61,579 bases of DNA from Deltaproteobacteria bacterium (lineage in GTDB: Bacteria; Myxococcota; Myxococcia; Myxococcales; SZAS-1). The translations under genes were made by a program, and so were the position numbers. The stretch is from NCBI GenBank assembly GCA_018266075.1, contig JAFEBB010000045.1:1-61579 (forward strand). The letters are read 5' to 3'. The notes beneath the pieces were generated by a model. The model was given only the letters and a program-made list of their open reading frames with translations. It searched no databases and had not been told where the DNA came from. The first letter of the stretch is position 1. Each line of letters starts with the position of its first letter. Positions 9,866 to 17,427 of this stretch are shown here, one piece after another.

Positions 9866-10837
9866 CTACTGCGCGGCCCAGTGGCCGTTGTTCTGCTTCC
9901 ACTCCAGCTCGTCGTCGATGGCGTGAACCAGGATCTGTGGACCCACGGGCAGCACCAGCGGTCGGCCGTTGATGTAGAGGGCGGGCGTGCCCTCCACGCC
10001 GGCCTTCTTGCCCTCTTCCTTCGAGGCGTTGATCACCGCGGCGTACTTCTGCGACTGCACGGCCTTCAGGAGATCGTCGCCGTCGAGTCCGACCTTCTGG
10101 GCGTAGGCCTTGAGGTTGTCGTTCTCCAGGGCCTGCTGGTTCTGGAACATCTCGTCGTGCATCTCCCAGAACTTGCCCTTCTCGAGCGCGTACATCGCCG
10201 CCTCGGCTGCGGGCTGGCTGTGCGGGTGCGCGCTGAGCGGGAAGGGCTTGAAGCAGAGCCGCACGCGGCCCTTCTCCACGTCCACGAGCTGCTCGAGCAT
10301 CGGTCGCGCCATGGCGCAGTACGGGCACTCGAAGTCGCTGAACTCGACGATGGTCACCGGCGCGTCGGCCGGGCCGCGACAGGCGGCGTGCGAGAGGTCG
10401 AAGCTGGTGCGCTTATCGGCCGCGTAGCTCTCGTAGTAGTCGTTGAGGATCTTGGTGATCTCGCTGCTCTTGGCGCCGCCCTCGGCCGCTGCGGCCGCGA
10501 GGAGCATCATCCGCTTGGCGTGCTTGTCGCCCAGCTTCAGGCACTCCTGCACCGTGTGCGGGCAGCCGCCGTACGCGAAGTCATCCTGGGCGAAGGCGAA
10601 GAGCTGCTTGGCCGCGGGCTCGGGCATGCCCGCGATGGGGAAGCCGGGCAGATCCTCGGGGCGCGGCGTGGGCAGCTCGGCGCCCGTGGGACCGGAGTCG
10701 ACGGCCTCGGGCAGCGATGGCGCGGCGGCGGACGTGCCGGTCTGCGACGGCGACGGGGGCACGTCCCGCTTGCAGGTGGCGGCGACGATGGTGAGCGGCA
10801 GCAGGCAGGCGGCGAGCTTGGGCCAGGAGGCCTTCAC
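9866..10837 (-). CDS. Exported DsbA-family thioredoxin-fold protein
   Basis: 323 aa, starting at GTG 10837 with GGGAG 8 nt upstream; no in-frame ATG gives a sensible start. The N-terminal hydrophobic stretch ends at AATC (Cys22), close to but not a standard lipobox, so it may be anchored or cleaved. The thioredoxin fold begins at about 158 (APVTIVEFSDFECPYC); the redox site CPYC is at 171-174 and GTPALYING later gives the cis-Pro loop. Residues 60-150 carry a helical domain with another Cys pair (GCPHTVQEC). It is first in an operon with two cytochromes. Disulfide exchange that keeps haem-site Cys pairs reduced is plausible but unproven. Confidence 0.88.
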   Translation of the reverse strand: MKASWPKLAACLLPLTIVAATCKRDVPPSPSQTGTSAAAPSLPEAVDSGPTGAELPTPRPEDLPGFPIAGMPEPAAKQLFAFAQDDFAYGGCPHTVQECLKLGDKHAKRMMLLAAAAAEGGAKSSEITKILNDYYESYAADKRTSFDLSHAACRGPADAPVTIVEFSDFECPYCAMARPMLEQLVDVEKGRVRLCFKPFPLSAHPHSQPAAEAAMYALEKGKFWEMHDEMFQNQQALENDNLKAYAQKVGLDGDDLLKAVQSQKYAAVINASKEEGKKAGVEGTPALYINGRPLVLPVGPQILVHAIDDELEWKQNNGHWAAQ

Positions 10838-11024
10838 GTGGGGAACTCCCTGCGAATTCCGAGGCGTCGACGAGTACCGAACCCTCCACCTCTTGGCAAG
10901 CGGCGGCGAGGGCGGCGGCAACGGCTCGTAACCTGAACAGGGCGGAGTCGTGCTTGAATGAAACCTCTACTTGGTCGTCGGAGAGGGGCTGGCCCGGCCG
11001 ACCCGCTCGAATCCCGGAGAAACC

Positions 11025-11807
11025 ATGCGCCGCATCTGCCTCGCGCTGCTCGTCCTCGCTTCCGCCTGTGGCGGCAAGAGCAACACCGCCGTGACTGATC
11101 AGGGCACCACGCTCACCCCCAAGAGCGACGCCGCCGTGGTGGGCACGTTCTTCGGCTTCATCCCCATCACCGAGGTGATCGTCACCGACGTGCCCAACCT
11201 CTGCGGCGAGTTCAGCAACATCTCGCCGTGCAACAGCTCCAGCAGCACCATCCCGGTGACCAGCGGCTCGATGCTGGTGGTCGCGGTCATCTCCACGGCC
11301 TCGGGCGACTATAAGGTCAGCGATCCGAGCGCGGAGGTGACGGACGGCGGCGGCAGCTTCTTCGGCGCGCCCGCGGCGGAGGTGGAGTTCGAGTCGTTCG
11401 CGAGCGGCGCCGCGCCTGTGCAAGACGTGGCGGTCTCGGGCACGGTGCACCTCGACAAGGCCGACGTGGGCGGCTCGGCCGAGGGCAGCTACGACGTGAC
11501 CATGAAGAGCGGTGCGCACCTGAAGGGCGACTTCCACGGCGACAACTGCCCGGCGCTCTCGGCGCTGCTCACCTCGTCGACCTCCGACAGCTGCAGCGAC
11601 AGCTTCGGCTCGAGCACCTGCAGCCGCTCGTGCACCTGCCAGGGCTCGACCGTCGCCGCCAACTGCTCCGCGCCTCCCGACGGCGGCGACTACTGGACCT
11701 GCAGCTGCACGGACAAGACCGGCGCGCACACCACCTGCAACATGACCACGCCGGTGAGCTCGAGCTCGTGTGACCAGGGCGAGAGCTGCTGCCCGATGAC
11801 GTTCTAA
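11025..11807 (+). CDS. Cys-rich lipoprotein, unknown function
   Basis: 260 aa. The start ATG at 11025 has GGAGA upstream and yields MRRICLALLVLASACGG, a signal peptide with lipobox ASAC. The middle is beta-rich with a TDGGGSFFGAP segment. The last 65 residues are dense in Cys (more than ten, including CSRSCTC and CSCTDK, ending CCPMTF), implying several disulfides in the periplasm or on the surface. I recognise no family. It stands between the divergent redox operon and the asparaginase gene, from which a hairpin separates it. Confidence 0.78.
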   Translation: MRRICLALLVLASACGGKSNTAVTDQGTTLTPKSDAAVVGTFFGFIPITEVIVTDVPNLCGEFSNISPCNSSSSTIPVTSGSMLVVAVISTASGDYKVSDPSAEVTDGGGSFFGAPAAEVEFESFASGAAPVQDVAVSGTVHLDKADVGGSAEGSYDVTMKSGAHLKGDFHGDNCPALSALLTSSTSDSCSDSFGSSTCSRSCTCQGSTVAANCSAPPDGGDYWTCSCTDKTGAHTTCNMTTPVSSSSCDQGESCCPMTF

Positions 11808-11811
11808 TAGA

Positions 11812-11858
11812 GTTTCAAAACCCCGCAGCCGGCGGGCTTGGAAGCTGGGTTTTGAAAC
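11812..11858. terminator. Perfect 12-bp inverted repeat, likely terminator
   Basis: GTTTCAAAACCC (11812-11823) pairs perfectly with GGGTTTTGAAAC (11847-11858). The stem can be extended inward by GCAGC/GCTG pairing. It starts 5 bp after the stop of the Cys-rich lipoprotein gene. The outer part is A/T-rich, unusual here. It has no classical T-run but should form a stable RNA hairpin on either strand. Confidence 0.6.
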
Positions 11859-11941
11859 GGGTTCACGTCGACGCGCGTCGACAACTCCGCCCGACCCGAG
11901 GAAGATGCCGCCGCCGACGCGGGGTCGGCGCGGAGCGTGCG

Positions 11942-12934
11942 ATGGCCAGGCGGCTCTTACTCCTGCACACCGGCGGCACGGTGGGGATGCGCGCGGGGCA
12001 GGGCGGCCACCTTCGGCCTGCGGGCTTCGCCAAGGCGCTCCATGACGCCATTCCCGAGCTCGGCCAGCTCGCCGAGGTGGAGCTCGAGCTCTTCTCGAAC
12101 CTCGACTCCAGCGACATCGGCCCTTCACTCTGGGTGAAGCTGGCGGCGCGGCTGCACGCGCGGCTGCCGCGCTTCGACGGCGCCGTAATCACGCACGGCA
12201 CCGACACCATGGCCTACACGGCCAGCGCGCTCTCCTTCATGCTCCAGGGGCTGAACAAGCCGGTGGTGCTCACCGGCGCGCAGCGGCCGCTCGGCGAGAT
12301 CCGCTCCGACGCGCGGCTCAACCTCGTGGACGCCTTCACCGCGGCCGCGGAGGGCCCGCCCGAGGTGATGGTCTGCTTCGACTCGAAGCTCTTTCGCGGC
12401 AACCGCTGCACGAAGGTGAAAGTCGCGGAGTACGACGCCTTCGAGAGCCCGAACTTTCCCACGCTGGGCACGCTCGGCGTGCACGTGGGCATCGCGCCCG
12501 GACTGAAGCCGCACGGGCCGTTCAAGCTGCGCGACCAGCTCGAGCCGCGCGTGTTCCTGCTCAAGCTCTTCCCGGGCATGGATCCCCAGCTGTGTCGAGC
12601 GATCCTGCCGAGCGTGAAGGGCCTGGTGGTCGAGGCGTTCGGCGCGGGGAACTTTCCGCTCGAGGCCAGCGGCAAGTCGCTCTTGCCGGTGTTCGAAGAG
12701 GCGCGCGCGCGGCGGATCCCCGTCGTGGTGACCAGCCAGGCGCACCGCAACGGCGTGGATCTCTCGCTCTACGCGGGCGGCTCGCGCGCGCGAAAGCTGG
12801 GCGCGCTCTCCGGCGGCGACATGACCACCGAGGCGTGCGTGGTGAAGCTCATGCACGCGCTCGGCTACGCGAAGGACCTGGCGTCGGTGCAGCGCATCTT
12901 CGAGCGCGACCTCGCCGGCGAGCGATCGAACTAG
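11942..12934 (+). CDS. L-asparaginase (asparaginase/glutaminase family)
   Basis: 330 aa with no signal peptide, so probably the cytoplasmic type that hydrolyses asparagine to aspartate and ammonia. The first catalytic block HTGGTVGM (9-16) supplies Thr10; the second, HGTDTM (85-90), supplies Thr87 and Asp88. VVLTGAQRPL continues the family pattern. The ATG at 11942 follows GGAG by 7 nt. It is preceded by the hairpin that ends the previous gene. The final CTAG is shared with the convergent CHAP gene. Type I versus type II substrate preference cannot be told from these motifs. Confidence 0.9.
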   Translation: MARRLLLLHTGGTVGMRAGQGGHLRPAGFAKALHDAIPELGQLAEVELELFSNLDSSDIGPSLWVKLAARLHARLPRFDGAVITHGTDTMAYTASALSFMLQGLNKPVVLTGAQRPLGEIRSDARLNLVDAFTAAAEGPPEVMVCFDSKLFRGNRCTKVKVAEYDAFESPNFPTLGTLGVHVGIAPGLKPHGPFKLRDQLEPRVFLLKLFPGMDPQLCRAILPSVKGLVVEAFGAGNFPLEASGKSLLPVFEEARARRIPVVVTSQAHRNGVDLSLYAGGSRARKLGALSGGDMTTEACVVKLMHALGYAKDLASVQRIFERDLAGERSN

Positions 12935-14427
12935 GGATTTCCAAATCCCATGATGGTGCCCATCGAGCGGGTGTGCTCCCAGACGCCGGACTGGCTGGTG
13001 CCGGGCTTGTCGGAGTTGCCCTCGATGGTCTCGATGGTGCCGTCGGCGTTCACGCCCTTCACGATGCCCACGTGATCGGCCACGCCGTCGCCGTTCCAGT
13101 CGAAGAGCACCAGGTCGCCGGGCTGCGGGTTGGAGCGGCCCTTCCAGCGGCCCTCGGCCTTGAGGTTCTGCACGATGCCCGGGCACCACGGGTTGTTCAT
13201 GGGCACGCCCGCGTGCGTGTACACCCACGAAGCGAAGTCGGCGCACCACGACTCCGCGCCGCGGCCGAAGTAGTTGGGGTACTTCGCGCACGGACCGTTG
13301 TTGGTGTCGCCGTTCTCCAGCGTGCCGATCTGGCTCTCCGCCATCGCCAGGATCTGCGAGCGCACGTCGCCGCCGCCGGTGGTGGGGCCCGTCACGCCGC
13401 CCGCGTGCTTGGACTGGTACTCGGGCGAGAGCTTGAGGCAGAAGTCGAAGGCCTGCGCGGCCTGGAACAGGTTCTTGCCCTGGGCCATGAACTTCCCGAG
13501 GAGCGCCTCGCCCGAGAGGATCTCGTCGAGGCTGGGCGCGCGGCCGAGCGTGCTCTGGTACTCGCCCTGGATCCACTTGGAGAACGGGTGGACGGTGTGG
13601 AACTCGTTCCCCGCGAGCACCAGGTTCGAGATGTTGGCGCAGATCTGCATCCAGTTGGTGCCGTGGGCGCCGGCGTCTTTCGCGTAGGTGTTGAAGTTCG
13701 CCATCTCGTCGGGGCGCGGGGCGCGGCCGAGCGCCTTCGTGTACACGTCGTTGATGAAGCTCGCGAACGGGTTCGCGGCGTGGAACGACTTGTACTCGGG
13801 CGAGATCGACACGCAGAAGTCCAGGCCCTGGCAGCACTGGAAGAAGTTCTTCCCCTGCGCGGCGAAGGTCTTCATCAAATCCTCGGCCTTGTCGATCTCC
13901 TCGTCGGTCGGGTAGCGGCCGAGGCGGCTCTGGTAGAGGCTGGAAATCCAGCTGCCGAGCGGGTGCACCTGCTTGTACTCGGGGCTGAGCTTGATGAAGA
14001 AGCAGATCTCCGCGCCGGCCTGGAAGATGTTCTTCCCCGCGGCGAGCTCCTTGGAGATCCAGTTGGTGGCGCTGGTGATCTCGGCGGCCGTGGGCTGGCG
14101 GCGGAGCAGCGTCTCGTAGGTCTGGCGGATCCAGCTCTCGAAGGGGTTGGTGACCGGCGCGGTGTTGCTCGCGGTGTGAACGCGCGGGACGTCGGCGCCC
14201 TGGCCGAGCGGGTTGGTCGCGGGCAGGCCGTGGAGCGCGGCGGTCAGGGTGGCGGAGTCGGTGGCCACCGTCGGCGTGGCGCCCGACGCGGCCGCGGTGG
14301 ACGCAGCCTGGAAGCTCGAGACGTCGCGCGTGCTCGAGCTGGTGGGCGCGGCGATCTTCGCGGGCGCGGTGGCGCTCGGCGTGACCGGGCGGGCGGTGCT
14401 GGGGGCGATGCGGAGAGAGGTCGACAT
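12931..14427 (-). CDS. Four DUF4214-like repeats fused to a CHAP amidase domain
   Basis: 498 aa. Residues 1-95 are Ala/Ser/Thr/Pro-rich with no signal peptide. Four repeats of about 62 residues follow (about 96-152, 157-213, 221-277 and 284-340). Each has a W/F-I..YQ..LGR.P..DE core and an F..C...SPEY ending, as in DUF4214 repeats of surface proteins. A Gly/Thr linker leads to a CHAP domain (about 355-498) with Cys395 in WCADF, His452 in DHVGIV and Glu469/Asn471, the set needed for a cysteine peptidase or amidase acting on peptidoglycan. The ATG at 14427 has GAGG upstream. It is downstream of tolB. Lacking a signal peptide, it may leave by another route or act on prey or self walls after lysis. 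Confidence 0.85.
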   Translation of the reverse strand: MSTSLRIAPSTARPVTPSATAPAKIAAPTSSSTRDVSSFQAASTAAASGATPTVATDSATLTAALHGLPATNPLGQGADVPRVHTASNTAPVTNPFESWIRQTYETLLRRQPTAAEITSATNWISKELAAGKNIFQAGAEICFFIKLSPEYKQVHPLGSWISSLYQSRLGRYPTDEEIDKAEDLMKTFAAQGKNFFQCCQGLDFCVSISPEYKSFHAANPFASFINDVYTKALGRAPRPDEMANFNTYAKDAGAHGTNWMQICANISNLVLAGNEFHTVHPFSKWIQGEYQSTLGRAPSLDEILSGEALLGKFMAQGKNLFQAAQAFDFCLKLSPEYQSKHAGGVTGPTTGGGDVRSQILAMAESQIGTLENGDTNNGPCAKYPNYFGRGAESWCADFASWVYTHAGVPMNNPWCPGIVQNLKAEGRWKGRSNPQPGDLVLFDWNGDGVADHVGIVKGVNADGTIETIEGNSDKPGTSQSGVWEHTRSMGTIMGFGNP

Positions 14428-14572
14428 GAATGCCTCGGCGTTGGGTGCCGGGATTCTCGTGACGTCGGGAACTCGTTCCACAACGGGCTGTCGATTTGGC
14501 GCGAGCGGGAAGGTGTGGCGCGTCGGGGTAGTCCCCAAGCAGCCCAGAGCGCAACGACTTCGGCGAGTTACG

Positions 14573-14586
14573 CGTGGCCAGCCACG
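14573..14586. repeat. Hairpin CGTGGC-CA-GCCACG
   Basis: Perfect 6-bp arms around a 2-bp loop, followed at 14587-14600 by more GCCAC words. It lies 25 bp past the tolB stop and may end or stabilise that transcript. No T-run is visible. Confidence 0.4.
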
Positions 14587-14610
14587 AGCCACCGGCCACC
14601 ATCCACGGAC

Positions 14611-15921
14611 TTAGTGCCCGAGCGGACCCCAGCTCGGGGTCGACACGTCTTCGCCGTGGGTGAGCTGAATCTGCTTGGAGCCGTCCGGCGTCATCACCCA
14701 GAGCTCCGAGCCGCCGCTGCGCGTGCTGGTGAACGCAATCAGCCGGCCGTTGGGCGCGAAGGTGGGCTCCTCGTTGTACGTGCCCTGGTCCTGGGTGAGG
14801 CGGGTGATCTTCCCGCCCTCGACGGCGAAGGTGAACAGGTCGAACACGTTGCGCTCGTCGCGCGCGGTGAAGGCGATGAGGTCGCCGCGCGGCGACCAGT
14901 CCGGCGTCTGGTTGTAGTTGCCCTGGAAGGTGAGCCGCGTGGCCGCGCCGCCGCCCGAGGGCATTACGTAGAGCTGCGGCGAGCCTGCCCGGTTCGACAC
15001 GAACGCGATCTTCTTCCCGTCCGGCGAGAACGAGGGGCTGGAGTTGATGCCGTAGTCGTTGGTGATCTTGGTGAGGCCCGAGCCGTCCACGTTCACCAGG
15101 TAGAGCTGGCTGCCCTCGCCCTCGCTCATCGCGAACGCCACGTGCCGCGAGTCAGGCGAGAACGCCGCGCCGGTGGTCAGCGTGCCCTTGCGGACCAAGG
15201 GCCGCGTCTCGCCGCTGGCGACGTCGTAGATGTAGAGGTCGGGGTTGCCGCCCATGTAGCTGGTGAAGGCCACGTACTTGCCGTCCGGGCTCCACGCGGG
15301 CAGCAGGTTCAGGTCGCCCTTGGTGATGACCTTTTCACGGCGGCCGTCCCAGTCGGCGATGACCACCTGCTTGGTGTTCTTGATCTTCTTCACGTAGGCG
15401 ATCTTGGTGAGGAACGGCCCCGGCTCGCGCGTGTAGAACTTGAAGAGCGCGTTGGCCACCTGGTGCCCGAGGTTGCGCGGGTCGGTCGCGGAGAGGTTGA
15501 GCTTGAGCTCCTCCTTGCCGGTGGCCACGGTGAACAGCCGGAACTCGCCCGAGACGTTTCCGCCCTGCGCGGAGACCGCGCCCTTGAGCAGCGCCTCCGC
15601 GGCGACGTCGAGCCAGTGGCGGAACTCGATGGTCGAGGCCGTCATGCCCTCCTTGTCGGCGCCGAGGAAGCCCTTGCGATCGAGGAGCTCGAAGATACCG
15701 CTGACAGCGAGGTCGTTCTGCAAGGTCTCGTCGACCTCTTTGACCTGGGCGGCGTCGCCGGTGCCCTTGAGCGCGGGGAAGGCGAGCGGGAGCGGCTTGA
15801 AGTTCGCGCCGCTGATGTCGAGCTGGACGCGCTGGGCGTGGGCCGTCGCGGCGGTGAGCAGGGTCGCGAGCAGCAGGACGGGACGCAGGCGCAAGGCAGG
15901 CCTCCAGAAGGCAGCGCTCAT
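14611..15921 (-). CDS. tolB: Tol-Pal system periplasmic protein TolB
   Basis: 436 aa. Signal peptide 1-29 ends ATAHA. The N-terminal domain (about 30-170) contains VSGIFELLDRKGFLG. It is followed by a six-bladed propeller of WD40-like repeats, recognisable by SPDGKKIAFVSNR, SPDGKYVAFTSYMG, SPDSRHVAFAMSE and APNGRLIAFTSTR. TolB links Pal to the inner-membrane Tol complex for outer-membrane constriction at division. Length and motifs are normal. The tolQRA and pal genes are not adjacent downstream; the gene to its right is on the other strand, so the tol operon is split here. Confidence 0.93.
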   Translation of the reverse strand: MSAAFWRPALRLRPVLLLATLLTAATAHAQRVQLDISGANFKPLPLAFPALKGTGDAAQVKEVDETLQNDLAVSGIFELLDRKGFLGADKEGMTASTIEFRHWLDVAAEALLKGAVSAQGGNVSGEFRLFTVATGKEELKLNLSATDPRNLGHQVANALFKFYTREPGPFLTKIAYVKKIKNTKQVVIADWDGRREKVITKGDLNLLPAWSPDGKYVAFTSYMGGNPDLYIYDVASGETRPLVRKGTLTTGAAFSPDSRHVAFAMSEGEGSQLYLVNVDGSGLTKITNDYGINSSPSFSPDGKKIAFVSNRAGSPQLYVMPSGGGAATRLTFQGNYNQTPDWSPRGDLIAFTARDERNVFDLFTFAVEGGKITRLTQDQGTYNEEPTFAPNGRLIAFTSTRSGGSELWVMTPDGSKQIQLTHGEDVSTPSWGPLGH

Positions 15922-16007
15922 GCTTAGACCAGCGAACCCGGGGGGAGAAGGAAAAATCCCAGAGTCATCGGTGCGGGCCCTCGGGTGCTCGCAGATATGC
16001 TCTCGGC

Positions 16008-16508
16008 ATGGGTCTGCCAGAAGCGCTTCGTTGGTTGGATACGGTCCGCTGGACCGCGGACATTCCGCTGCGACCGGCGGAGCTCCAGCAGCGATTCACG
16101 GAACTTGTGAACCCGCTTCGAATGAGCGGCAGGCCCGAAGTCCGCACGTCTGGTCGTTACATCCGTGACCTTCGCACGGAGCAAGATGAGTTCACGCTCT
16201 ACGTCTGGGACAGTCCCAAAGGTCCATTGATCGTCGGCCAAGGTCGCGTTCGTGCGAGCGCGGGTGGTTCGCGAGTCGACCTTGAGATGCGGTTGAGGCC
16301 AGTCAGCCGGTTTGCGCTCGGAGCGCTGTTCCTATTTGCGGTGGTCGCGGCGATTGGGACGGCGCGCGTGTCAGGGGATCTCAACTGCCTTTGGATTCTG
16401 GCGGCCATTCCAATTCTCGCCACGACGGTCGCCATTTCGGCCGCGCACGGGCGGGCGCGGATGCTGAGGTTCGCGAAGGAGCTCTGCCAGGTGACGCCGC
16501 CAGGTTGA
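16008..16508 (+). CDS. Hypothetical protein with two membrane helices
   Basis: 166 aa. A soluble N-terminal part of about 98 residues (start MGLPEALRWLDTVRW) is followed by two hydrophobic segments at about 101-118 and 126-145, then a short basic tail. Its codon third positions carry more A/T than the neighbours, consistent with recent acquisition or low expression. No family is recognised. The start codon has no strong ribosome site. It is divergent from tolB. Confidence 0.65.
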   Translation: MGLPEALRWLDTVRWTADIPLRPAELQQRFTELVNPLRMSGRPEVRTSGRYIRDLRTEQDEFTLYVWDSPKGPLIVGQGRVRASAGGSRVDLEMRLRPVSRFALGALFLFAVVAAIGTARVSGDLNCLWILAAIPILATTVAISAAHGRARMLRFAKELCQVTPPG

Positions 16509-16534
16509 CCTCCGGTCACCCATCGCCCTATCGT
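16505..16534 (+). promoter_or_regulatory. Sigma-70-type promoter of the PadR gene
   Basis: TTGACC (16505-16510) and TATCGT (16529-16534) are 18 bp apart, each close to the -35 and -10 consensus. The operator-like repeat at 16539-16551 falls on the expected start site. The -35 box overlaps the end of the preceding gene. Confidence 0.55.
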
Positions 16535-16538
16535 CGAT

Positions 16539-16551
16539 ATGTCGATGACAT
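16539..16551. promoter_or_regulatory. Putative PadR operator
   Basis: ATGTCGATGACAT is a perfect 5-bp inverted repeat (ATGTC/GACAT) with a 3-bp centre. It is flanked on both sides by TCGTCGA, and the dyad extends outward with one mismatch. PadR proteins usually bind ATGT-N-ACAT-type dyads near their own promoters. Its position over the transcription start predicts autorepression. Confidence 0.55.
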
Positions 16552-16578
16552 GTCGTCGACGTCGCGAAGGGATCGCCC

Positions 16579-17238
16579 ATGGGCAGACACAACCACGAAG
16601 ACTGGCGCGACGACGCGCGCGAGTTCGCCGAGCAAGCCCGGGCCTTCTTCGGCCGGGGCGGCTTCGGCGGCGGTGGACGCGGTGGGTTTGGTGGTCGCGG
16701 CTGGCCGCCGGGCGGTCCGGGCTGGCCGCCGGGCGGACCAGGGTGGCCGTTCGGGCGCGGCCCCGGCCCGCGGGTGAAGCGCGGCGATGTGCGCGCCGCG
16801 GTGCTCGCGCTCCTCGCCGAAGAGCCGCGCAACGGCTACCAGATCATCCAGGAGATCGCGCAGCGCAGCGGCGGCCTGTGGCGGCCGGGCTCGGGCTCGG
16901 TCTACCCGGCCCTGCAGCTCCTCGAGGACGAAGGCCTGGTCCGCGCCGAGGAGCACGAGGGCAAGAAGCGCTTCCGGCTCACCGACGAGGGCAAGGCGTA
17001 CGTCCGCTCGCACAAGGAGGAGCTGGAGAATCCCTGGGGCGAGGTGGCGAGCACCGTCGACGACGGCGCGGTGAACATCCACGTGCACCTGGGCCAGCTG
17101 GGTATGGCGCTGGTGCAGATCTTCCACGGCGGCGACGCCAAGCAGATCGCGAGGGCCCGCCAGGTGCTGCTGCAGGCGCGCAAGTCGCTGTACCAGATCC
17201 TCGCCGAGGCCGACGACGGCACCGAGCCCGACGAATGA
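16579..17238 (+). CDS. PadR-family transcriptional repressor with Gly/Trp/Pro-rich N-terminus
   Basis: 219 aa. Residues 1-24 are acidic and helical. Residues 25-64 are low complexity, with GGFGG and GWPPGGP units. The PadR winged helix runs from about 70 to 145, with the hallmark NGYQIIQEI and GSVYPALQLLEDEGLV. A C-terminal dimerisation region (about 150-219) includes a helix with HVHLGQLG. Similar Gly-rich heads occur on other PadR proteins of the HTH plus aromatic-tail type; their role is unclear. A promoter and an operator-like dyad lie upstream. The TGA overlaps the ATG of a 63-aa gene, so the two are translated together. Confidence 0.9.
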   Translation: MGRHNHEDWRDDAREFAEQARAFFGRGGFGGGGRGGFGGRGWPPGGPGWPPGGPGWPFGRGPGPRVKRGDVRAAVLALLAEEPRNGYQIIQEIAQRSGGLWRPGSGSVYPALQLLEDEGLVRAEEHEGKKRFRLTDEGKAYVRSHKEELENPWGEVASTVDDGAVNIHVHLGQLGMALVQIFHGGDAKQIARARQVLLQARKSLYQILAEADDGTEPDE

Positions 17239-17426
17239 GCGCCGACGACGAGTCCACCTGGCGCGAGGCCATCGCGGATCTCGGCGCGCTCGTCGCCGAG
17301 GTCGAGCCGGGCGTGATGCTCAACGTGCGTGCGGAGCTCCTGGGTCGGCTGCTCGCGGAGCTGGAGCGCGGTGAGGCGCGGCGGCTCGCGGCGCACAACG
17401 AGCCACCGACGTCGCGCGCGCGGTGA
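17235..17426 (+). CDS. 63-aa protein coupled to PadR
   Basis: The ATG lies inside the PadR stop (ATGA overlap). The product begins MSADDESTWREAIADLGALV and is predicted to be one or two amphipathic helices, strongly acidic at the start and basic at the end. No family is recognised. Translational coupling suggests it modulates or partners the regulator. It ends 1 bp before the stop of the convergent 1020-aa lipoprotein gene. Confidence 0.65.
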   Translation: MSADDESTWREAIADLGALVAEVEPGVMLNVRAELLGRLLAELERGEARRLAAHNEPPTSRAR

Positions 17427-17427
17427 A

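Noticed and set aside
10985-11025. CGCTCGAATCCCGG resembling a tRNA T-arm
   Set aside because: The flanking bases cannot pair as a T-stem, and no acceptor or anticodon arm is found.
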